Of a DNA stretch of 9,673 nt, positions 1-4,746 are shown piece after piece; the stretch's first letter is position 1; every line of letters starts with the position of its first letter. The stretch comes from Bacteroides sp. (GTDB lineage Bacteria > Bacteroidota > Bacteroidia > Bacteroidales > Bacteroidaceae): assembly GCA_030151885.1 (NCBI GenBank), contig JASLCG010000045.1, forward strand, positions 1 to 9,673. Reading direction: 5' to 3'. The position numbers were made by a program, and so were the translations under genes. A model generated the notes under the pieces. It was given only the letters and a program-made list of their open reading frames with translations, was not told where the DNA came from and did no database searches.

Positions 1-67
1 TGTCGGATTCGAACCAACGACCCCGAGATTACAAATCACGTGCTCTGGCCAACTGAGCTAAAGAGGC
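1..67 (-). tRNA. tRNA-Thr(UGU), 3' end cut by the window edge
   Basis: On the minus strand this reads as a cloverleaf starting with GCCTCTT at base 67. It has a D arm GCTC/GAGC, an anticodon stem CGTGA/TCTCG with loop TTTGTAA, and a T arm GTTGG-TTCGAAT-CCGAC. Loop positions 34-36 are TGT, so it decodes ACA threonine codons. The anticodon stem has one U-U mismatch. The last base in the window is the first base of the 3' acceptor strand, so about six acceptor bases and the discriminator lie outside. Whether CCA is encoded cannot be seen. Confidence 0.95.
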
Positions 68-88
68 TTTATTTCTGTTTTGCGATTG

Positions 89-120
89 CAAATGTAGTAG
101 GTATATATTACATATCCAAA
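89..120 (-). promoter_or_regulatory. Promoter of the tRNA-Thr gene
   Basis: Read on the minus strand, TTTG at 120-117 and TACATTTG at 96-89 are separated by 20 bases. This matches the Bacteroidota primary sigma factor consensus (TTTG at -33, TAnnTTTG at -7). Transcription would start near base 82, about 15 bases before the mature tRNA 5' end at 67. Confidence 0.75.
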
Positions 121-256
121 TCTATTGAGTAAATATTTTCAACTATTTAAGGTTGAATTATATAATAGATTGATATCTAAATATTTATATAAATGCACTA
201 TTCTGTAAATATCTTAATGATTTAAAATAGGTACCTATAAATTACTATTTTTAGAT

Positions 257-264
257 TATATTTG
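257..264 (+). promoter_or_regulatory. Promoter -7 element of the small basic ORF
   Basis: TATATTTG is an exact TAnnTTTG match, 26 bases before the ATG at 291, so the leader would be about 20 bases. No clear TTTG is seen at the -33 position. The rest of 121-256 is very AT-rich and holds nothing I can name. Confidence 0.55.
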
Positions 265-290
265 TAATATAATTATATTAATAAATTACT

Positions 291-497
291 ATGAGCGATT
301 TAGAACAAGCGATGATGGGAGGAATTGTTTTCCGTGGAGGTAAAGACGAGACTTCAGGAGAAAACAAGGAAAAGAAGGTTAAGACTAAAGCAAAAAAAGC
401 TACATATATTAGAGGTCAGCACAATTCTGGATCTGCTAAAATGAAAGCTGATATCAGAAAAAAGAGAGCTGCAAGAAAAAGTCAGCAAAAAAAATAG
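291..497 (+). CDS. Small, strongly basic protein of unknown function (68 aa)
   Basis: I do not recognise this family. The N-terminal 17 residues are mildly hydrophobic and glycine-containing (GGIVFRGG at 10-17). The rest is lysine-rich: about 15 Lys and 5 Arg against 7 acidic residues. There are two basic blocks, at about 26-36 and 50-68, separated by a Tyr/Gly/Asn/Ser stretch. There is no signal peptide, membrane segment or cysteine. That composition suits a cytoplasmic protein bound to nucleic acid or ribosomes, but this is inference. The case for a real gene rests on context: an exact -7 element sits a short distance upstream and a strong terminator begins at the stop codon, so it looks like a single-gene transcription unit. 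No Shine-Dalgarno is present, as is usual in this phylum. Confidence 0.7.
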   Translation: MSDLEQAMMGGIVFRGGKDETSGENKEKKVKTKAKKATYIRGQHNSGSAKMKADIRKKRAARKSQQKK

Positions 498-530
498 TAG
501 AAGTGAATAAATTCACTTCTACTATTTTTT
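489..530. terminator. Bidirectional intrinsic terminator
   Basis: A perfect 19-bp stem (489-507 with 512-530) encloses the loop TAAA. A T-run ends the plus-strand copy, and the A-run on the left gives a T-run to transcripts from the minus strand. It separates the small basic gene (stop codon 495-497, inside the stem) from the converging five-gene minus-strand unit, whose last gene stops at 538. Confidence 0.9.
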
Positions 531-537
531 GTAACTC

Positions 538-924
538 TTACCAGCTTAAAGGAAGAATTTCTATCCAGTATCCATCTGGGTCTACAATAAAGTATAGTCC
601 CATATCATGATTTTCGTAACAAACACAATCCATCTCTTTATGAAAGGCTCTTACTTTATCATAATCTCCTGCAACTCTAAAGCAGATATGACTTTCATTT
701 TCGCCTAGATTATATTTTTGTGGATGGTCTTTTAACCATGTTAGCTCTAATTCAAAGTTAGATTTTCCATCTTTTAGATAAACAAGAATAAAAGAGCCAT
801 CACTAGATTCTTTTCGGCGACTCTCTTTTAAGCCTAAGGCTTTGTTATAAAACTCTATACTTTTTTCAAGATCGGTAACATTTATGTTACAGTGATCAAA
901 ACGTGCATCTACTTTCATACTCAT
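538..924 (-). CDS. VOC-family enzyme, glyoxalase I-like (lactoylglutathione lyase-like)
   Basis: This 128-residue protein has the paired beta-alpha-beta-beta-beta modules of the vicinal oxygen chelate superfamily. It is close in length and layout to E. coli GloA. All four metal-ligand positions of GloA are present: His11 (near the N-terminus, before NVTDLEKSIEFYNKALGL), Glu60 (in FELELTW), His79 (in ESHICFRV) and Glu122 (in WIEILP). The VDPDGYWIE segment is the family's C-terminal signature. In GloA the metal site isomerises the thiol hemiacetal of methylglyoxal to S-lactoyl-thiol. The true substrate here is not certain, because VOC enzymes are diverse and many Bacteroidota do not rely on glutathione. 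It is the last gene of the minus-strand unit, five bases after the DUF4468 gene. Met3 is an equally possible start. Confidence 0.88.
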   Translation of the reverse strand: MSMKVDARFDHCNINVTDLEKSIEFYNKALGLKESRRKESSDGSFILVYLKDGKSNFELELTWLKDHPQKYNLGENESHICFRVAGDYDKVRAFHKEMDCVCYENHDMGLYFIVDPDGYWIEILPLSW

Positions 925-929
925 TCTAA

Positions 930-1985
930 TTACTTATTAATAACTATATCAACAATGTCGTTGATGTACAATTTGTGGATAGGTTGTTTAGCTAGCTCTT
1001 TTCTTAAGGTAACATTATCTATAGATTCTGGCACAATTGATTGTGCAATATTCTTTTTACAAGTTAATCTAATACTTGCTGTACTCTCACCATCTTTAAA
1101 TATACTAATATTAAAGTTATCACTATCTTCTAGCATATCATAGAACTCTTCACTCATTGGAATAGTAAGATAGACTCTTTCTTCTCCTAGGAAGTTTCCA
1201 ATACCAGAAAAATAATTTGTTATATTATATTTAATAGGGTTATTATCTATTTGAAGAATATATATATTCTTTTTATTATATAAGATCGAATATATAGAAT
1301 CTTCTGTTATGTTACTTTGAATAGTTTTTGCAGCATACTCTTTTGCAGGTTCCAATTTTTGTTTTGAAATACTTGGTTGTAGAGGTATTAGAGGCTGTTC
1401 TGCTCTATTCGTTGCTTTTAAATTACTTAATGAAGTGGTCGCACTATCAAAAAGTTTATCTTTAAAATTAATAGTACCTATTCTCCACTTTTGCAGTCCT
1501 TTATATATTTTAGTTTTCGCTTTATTAAGTGCTGTACCATCGCTGATCATCTCTTCAGCAGTGTACTTTTCGTCTTGTTGGTATTTATAGCTTATTTTGG
1601 TCATTGCTAAATCACACTGTTCGTCAGATACTCTTGCTTCTAATTGAAAGTTTACAAAGGTTCTATCTAGTGATAAAGCTGTAGATTTAAAAACAATGGT
1701 ATCAGTAGCTAGTGTAACCGCTATACCTTCGTCTAAATTTTGATATACGACTCTGCTTGTAGCATCTTTATTCTCTACATATTGATTCATCCATGATACA
1801 ATATTTTCAAAGATATCTTCTTTTGAAACACCTTGTAAATGGATAACTTTAGCAAAAGTAACTTTACCTTCTATTTCAGGAACTGCTCCTACTAAATACT
1901 TCTCTTCTTGGTTTTGTGCGTTTAGGTAGTTTGATGATAGTAATCCTATCAAAGCAATGAAACCAAATTTAATGATGTCTTTCAT
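930..1985 (-). CDS. Exported DUF4468 (TBP-like fold) protein with a C-terminal extension
   Basis: This 351-residue protein starts with a signal peptide (about 1-23, cleavage after LNA). Residues about 30-170 match the DUF4468 family of Bacteroidota: a KYLVGAVPEIEGKVTFAK opening, a two-strand core and a KAKTKIYKGLQKW helix near the end. No catalytic activity is known for this family. A polar linker around 180-230 leads to a second, beta-rich segment (about 230-315), which I cannot assign, and a tail that ends in VDIVINK. The C-terminal half has no recognisable enzyme motif. The protein should act in the periplasm or at the envelope, unlike the cytoplasmic enzymes encoded beside it. Gaps are 13 bases to the MBL gene upstream and 5 bases to the VOC gene downstream, which supports co-transcription. 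Confidence 0.8.
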   Translation of the reverse strand: MKDIIKFGFIALIGLLSSNYLNAQNQEEKYLVGAVPEIEGKVTFAKVIHLQGVSKEDIFENIVSWMNQYVENKDATSRVVYQNLDEGIAVTLATDTIVFKSTALSLDRTFVNFQLEARVSDEQCDLAMTKISYKYQQDEKYTAEEMISDGTALNKAKTKIYKGLQKWRIGTINFKDKLFDSATTSLSNLKATNRAEQPLIPLQPSISKQKLEPAKEYAAKTIQSNITEDSIYSILYNKKNIYILQIDNNPIKYNITNYFSGIGNFLGEERVYLTIPMSEEFYDMLEDSDNFNISIFKDGESTASIRLTCKKNIAQSIVPESIDNVTLRKELAKQPIHKLYINDIVDIVINK

Positions 1986-1998
1986 GTTGTGTATGCTA

Positions 1999-2730
1999 TT
2001 ATAATTTTAATTTAAACTCTTCTCCAGGTTGAGTTATTTTAATGAAATTAGCATTGTTCTTTTGAGCTACTAGATCGAAAGCATTTGCTTCATTATAGTG
2101 CTCATCAAAATGCATAGGTGCAAAATAATGTACTTTTATGTTTTCTACAAACTGTTTAGCTCCTAAATCATAATCTGTTTGCATTCTTTGGTCTACAGGG
2201 AACATTACTAAGTCGAATGCTTTGTATTTCTCTTTTAAGAATTCAAGTTCACTTAAATAAAACTGTTCAGCCTCTTTGATATATGCATCAGAAGATTCAT
2301 CTTTCCAGTGCCAGTTATTTAAATCTCCAGCATGAAATATTTTTTTTGAATCGATGGTAATAGCAAAAGAGATACCCGCATCGGTTGATCCAAAAGCTTC
2401 AATTGTACAGTCGTTACTGCTCCAACTCTCCCCTTTGGCTAAAAATATAGCATCATCCTTTTTACAGCAGTCTTTAGACTCCATAATATCGGTAGATAAT
2501 ACATATATAATATTGGGATTTATTTCTTTCCAATTAAATATTTCTGGATTAAAGTGATCATAATGTATGTGGGTAGATAATACATAAAGCTTTTTTTTAG
2601 ACTTAAGAAGCTTATTATATACAATGCCTTTCGCTTTTGAAGAGTCTTTGTAATAATCAATTATAATAATAATTTGTTCTGTTTCAATTGCGAATCCACT
2701 GTGATAGATGTAATGTAGCTTTATATCCAT
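1999..2730 (-). CDS. MBL-fold metallo-hydrolase (Lactamase_B_3 / UlaG-like type)
   Basis: This 243-residue cytoplasmic protein has the metallo-beta-lactamase superfamily ligand set: HIHYDH at 54-59, His133 and Asp136 in HAGDLNNWHW, and His207 in FAPMHF. The STDAGISF segment (115-122) and the early HSGFAIET strand fit the small single-domain branch related to UlaG-type lactonases and Lactamase_B_3. It does not look like the classical glyoxalase II branch, since the extra helical substrate-binding domain of GloB is missing. The substrate cannot be read from the sequence; phosphodiester, lactone or thioester hydrolysis are all possible. It lies 41 bases after pdxH and 13 bases before the DUF4468 gene, with no promoter element in either gap. 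Confidence 0.88.
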   Translation of the reverse strand: MDIKLHYIYHSGFAIETEQIIIIIDYYKDSSKAKGIVYNKLLKSKKKLYVLSTHIHYDHFNPEIFNWKEINPNIIYVLSTDIMESKDCCKKDDAIFLAKGESWSSNDCTIEAFGSTDAGISFAITIDSKKIFHAGDLNNWHWKDESSDAYIKEAEQFYLSELEFLKEKYKAFDLVMFPVDQRMQTDYDLGAKQFVENIKVHYFAPMHFDEHYNEANAFDLVAQKNNANFIKITQPGEEFKLKL

Positions 2731-2771
2731 ATTAGTATATTTTAAAGTAAATAGTATTTTATATTTTAGAG

Positions 2772-3416
2772 TTAAGGAGCTATTCTATGTATTGTCCATT
2801 TATCATCACTTTTATTTTGATATAAGAATCGGTCATGTAACCTACTTGGCCTGCCTTGCCAAAATTCTATTCTATTTGCTGTAACAGCATATCCACCCCA
2901 ATTATCAGGACGTTGGATACTTTTTCCAATCCACTTACTAGATTCTATTATAAATTTACGCATTATTTGAAAGCGACTATCAATAGGATGACTTTGAGGC
3001 GATATGCGGGCTCCTATTTGGCTCTTATAGGGTCTAGATTGAAAGTATTCATCAGATATGTTACTTTCAAGTTTCTCTGCAATTCCTTCAATGTGAATTT
3101 GCCGTTCTAATTCATGCCATATAAAAGAGATTGATATATGGTTGTTCTGAGAGAGGTGTTGCCCTTTTCTACTTTCATAGTTACTATAGAATACAAACTT
3201 AGAGTCTCTAAACTCTTTAAGTAATACAGTGCGGGTTGAAGGTGTGCCTTCGGGTGAAACAGTACCTACGATCATTGCTGTAGGTTCATTTACTTGTGCA
3301 TCTATAGCTTCTTGTAACCATTTTTGAAATAATATAAAAGGATTATTGGGAATGTCTTTTCTCAATAATCCTTTTTTATTGTATTCTTGTCTTATAGATC
3401 TTAAATTTATATCCAT
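2772..3416 (-). CDS. pdxH: Pyridoxamine/pyridoxine 5'-phosphate oxidase
   Basis: PdxH is an FMN enzyme that oxidises pyridoxamine or pyridoxine 5'-phosphate to pyridoxal 5'-phosphate, the last step of PLP synthesis and salvage. At 214 residues it has the usual full length. The N-terminal RQEY..GLLRKDIP region matches the family. The FMN-binding block is seen in GTPSTRTVLLKE followed by FYSNYESRKGQHL. The C-terminal dimerisation domain is complete: RPDNWGGYAV, then EFWQGRPSRLHDR, with Arg192 and His194 corresponding to the substrate-binding Arg197 and His199 of E. coli, ending in the typical RIAP. The gene is second in the minus-strand unit, 63 bases after ldhA. That gap holds a weak AT-only hairpin and a 6-bp hairpin almost touching the start codon, so expression may be set separately from ldhA. 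Confidence 0.96.
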   Translation of the reverse strand: MDINLRSIRQEYNKKGLLRKDIPNNPFILFQKWLQEAIDAQVNEPTAMIVGTVSPEGTPSTRTVLLKEFRDSKFVFYSNYESRKGQHLSQNNHISISFIWHELERQIHIEGIAEKLESNISDEYFQSRPYKSQIGARISPQSHPIDSRFQIMRKFIIESSKWIGKSIQRPDNWGGYAVTANRIEFWQGRPSRLHDRFLYQNKSDDKWTIHRIAP

Positions 3417-3418
3417 GT

Positions 3419-3437
3419 GTGTAGTAATAATCTACAC
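3419..3437 (-). promoter_or_regulatory. Hairpin directly before the pdxH start codon
   Basis: GTGTAG (3419-3424) and CTACAC (3432-3437) are perfect inverted arms around a 7-base AT loop. In the mRNA the stem would end two bases before the pdxH AUG. It could hinder initiation or could act as a DNA operator. The function is inferred from position only. Confidence 0.35.
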
Positions 3438-3455
3438 TCTTAAACAAAAAATAGA

Positions 3456-3477
3456 AGTAAAAAGTTGTATTTTTACT
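3456..3477 (-). terminator. Weak, possibly leaky terminator after ldhA
   Basis: AGTAAAAA (3456-3463) pairs with TTTTTACT (3470-3477) around a 6-base loop. In the minus-strand transcript it is followed by TTCTATTTTTTG, a U-rich tract. The stem has only two G-C pairs, so it probably attenuates rather than stops transcription into pdxH. Confidence 0.35.
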
Positions 3478-3479
3478 AT

Positions 3480-4487
3480 TTACTCATTTATCTTCACTTC
3501 ATTTGGTAATTCATTCTTAGTAAAAAAGTCTTTAATGTTATTTAAAGTAGTCAATGAAATATTATTTAGAGCTTCTTTTGTAAAGAAGGCTTGGTGAGAC
3601 GTTACAATAACATTGTTAAATGATAAAAGTCTAGCTAAAACATCGTCGTCAATAATACTTTCTGATTTATCTTGATAGAAGTAATCTCCTTCTTCTTCGT
3701 AAACATCTAATCCAGCCCAACCTACTTTTTTACTTTTTAGACCTGCTATAAGAGCATTAGTGTTAATTAACTGTCCACGTCCAGTGTTTACAATCATAAC
3801 GCCATCTTTCATTTTACTAATAGAGTAGTCGTTAATTAAGTACTTTGTATCTTCTGTTAAAGGGCAGTGCAGTGAAATTATGTCAGCTTCTTTATATAGC
3901 TCGTCCAAAGTGACGTATTTAATATCATTTTCTGCTGCAAATTTAGTATCTGGGAATAGATCATATGCTAGTATATTTAATCCGAAACCTTTAAGAATTT
4001 GAATTAATATCTTAGCAATTCTACCTGTACCAATGATTCCTGCAGTTTTACCATGCATATCAAAGCCAAGAAGACCGTGTAGTGAAAAGTTACCATCACG
4101 TGTTCTCCATGTAGCTCTAGGTATACGTCTATTAAGTGCTAGCATTAAAGCAACAGTGTGTTCTGCTACAGCATATGGAGAGTATGCAGGAACACGTACT
4201 ACTCTGATACCAAACTCTTCTGCAGCCTCTAAATCTACATTATTGAAACCAGCACAACGCAGTGCAATTAGTTTAACCCCATATTCAGCTAGTTTAGTAA
4301 TAACTTCTCTATCTACTGTATCATTGACAAAAACACAGACAGCATCACACTCTTTAGCTAATACTATGTTGTTCTTATTTAGGTTACCTTTATAGAAAAT
4401 TAAATCAAGCCCATACGCTTTATTGGCTTCTTTAAATGAATCTTCATCATATGGCTGAGAGCCGAAAAAACAAATCTTTAAACTCAT
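3480..4487 (-). CDS. ldhA: D-lactate dehydrogenase (D-2-hydroxyacid dehydrogenase family)
   Basis: This 335-residue NAD-dependent enzyme interconverts pyruvate and D-lactate in the cytoplasm and resembles E. coli LdhA (329 aa) throughout. The substrate loop RCAGFNNVD is at 77-85 and the YSPYAVAEHTVAL hinge is at about 102-114. The nucleotide site is GTGRIA at 153-158, with Asp176 after the second strand, which indicates NAD rather than NADP. The catalytic triad is Arg237 (NTGRGQL), Glu266 (DVYEEE) and His298 (TSHQAF). The third glycine of the GxGxxG motif is alanine, a substitution I judge tolerable because every catalytic residue is intact. It is the first gene of the minus-strand unit, with a -7 element about 53 bases upstream. 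In a fermenting cell the expected direction is lactate formation. Confidence 0.94.
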   Translation of the reverse strand: MSLKICFFGSQPYDEDSFKEANKAYGLDLIFYKGNLNKNNIVLAKECDAVCVFVNDTVDREVITKLAEYGVKLIALRCAGFNNVDLEAAEEFGIRVVRVPAYSPYAVAEHTVALMLALNRRIPRATWRTRDGNFSLHGLLGFDMHGKTAGIIGTGRIAKILIQILKGFGLNILAYDLFPDTKFAAENDIKYVTLDELYKEADIISLHCPLTEDTKYLINDYSISKMKDGVMIVNTGRGQLINTNALIAGLKSKKVGWAGLDVYEEEGDYFYQDKSESIIDDDVLARLLSFNNVIVTSHQAFFTKEALNNISLTTLNNIKDFFTKNELPNEVKINE

Positions 4488-4539
4488 TAATATCGATTTT
4501 ATTAAAAATAGTATTGAGAACTAATAATTGAAAACTTTA

Positions 4540-4547
4540 CAAAGATA
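4540..4547 (-). promoter_or_regulatory. Promoter -7 element of ldhA and the downstream cluster
   Basis: The minus strand reads TATCTTTG, an exact TAnnTTTG match. No TTTG is visible at the -33 spacing. Transcription would start near 4534, giving a leader of about 47 bases. The imperfect palindrome at 4528-4542 (7-bp arms, one mismatch, single central base) overlaps the element and the likely start site, a suitable place for a repressor. Confidence 0.6.
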
Positions 4548-4627
4548 TAAATAATAGCCATTTATTTTCAGTATTAATAACATATAAATTTTTACTTGCT
4601 TTAAATCAATTTAGCACTAATGTTTTA

Positions 4628-4649
4628 TTTAAAATAGTTGTATTTTAAA
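4628..4649. repeat. Inverted repeat in the ldhA/fadL-like intergenic region
   Basis: TTTAAAATA (4628-4636) and TATTTTAAA (4641-4649) are perfect 9-bp arms around GTTG. It lies between the two divergent promoters, about 80 bases behind the ldhA -7 element and 41 bases before the fadL-like -33 element. The arms are almost pure A and T, so chance is a real possibility. Confidence 0.4.
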
Positions 4650-4672
4650 CAAAAAGGGGTGCTTTAGAGTAA

Positions 4673-4707
4673 AATAATGCACATAAATATTTGTTATGTG
4701 CATTATT
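4673..4707. promoter_or_regulatory. Putative operator: perfect 14-bp inverted repeat over the fadL-like promoter
   Basis: AATAATGCACATAA (4673-4686) is repeated in inverted orientation as TTATGTGCATTATT (4694-4707), with 7 bases between. The arm centres are 21 bp apart, two turns of the helix, so both half-sites face the same side of the DNA as expected for a dimeric regulator. The -33 TTTG lies in the spacer, and the right arm fills most of the -33 to -7 gap. A terminator role is unlikely: no plus-strand gene lies upstream, and the expected transcript starts downstream of it. Confidence 0.65.
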
Positions 4708-4719
4708 GTTATACCTTTG
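4690..4719 (+). promoter_or_regulatory. Promoter of the FadL/OMPP1-type gene
   Basis: TTTG at 4690-4693 and TACCTTTG at 4712-4719 are 18 bases apart, both exact Bacteroidota consensus matches. Transcription would start near 4725, which excludes start codons at 4696 or earlier and supports the ATG at 4747. Confidence 0.8.
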
Positions 4720-4746
4720 CCGGCTGTAAAATCAAAAAAAGAATTT

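Noticed and set aside
79..92. TTTGC-N4-GCAAA palindrome at the tRNA-Thr promoter
   Set aside because: The arms are only 5 bp and one of them is largely the -7 element, so a coincidence is likely.
138..157. TTCAAC-N8-GTTGAA inverted repeat in the gap after the tRNA
   Set aside because: Short arms, no T-tract, no promoter element nearby. Not enough to call a terminator or an operator.
892..1143. Plus-strand open frame opposite the DUF4468 gene
   Set aside because: It lies antisense to a well-supported exported protein, has no promoter element and encodes no recognisable domain.
1999..2730. The MBL-fold protein as a true glyoxalase II (gloB)
   Set aside because: It has the metal ligands but not the C-terminal helical domain of GloB, and its TDAGISF and PMHF segments fit the Lactamase_B_3/UlaG branch better.
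4033..4395. Plus-strand open frame of 120 codons inside ldhA
   Set aside because: It is antisense to a gene with an intact catalytic triad. The composition is that of a mirrored frame and nothing supports expression.
4528..4542. A Rex (NADH-sensing) operator at ldhA
   Set aside because: The known Rex consensus is an 18-bp TTGTGAA-N4-TTCACAA type site. The palindrome here is 15 bp with a one-base centre, so it is listed only as an unassigned palindrome.
4673..4707. The 14-bp inverted repeat as a transcription terminator
   Set aside because: There is no plus-strand gene upstream to terminate, it has no T-tract, and it coincides with a consensus promoter. For ldhA it lies behind the promoter.
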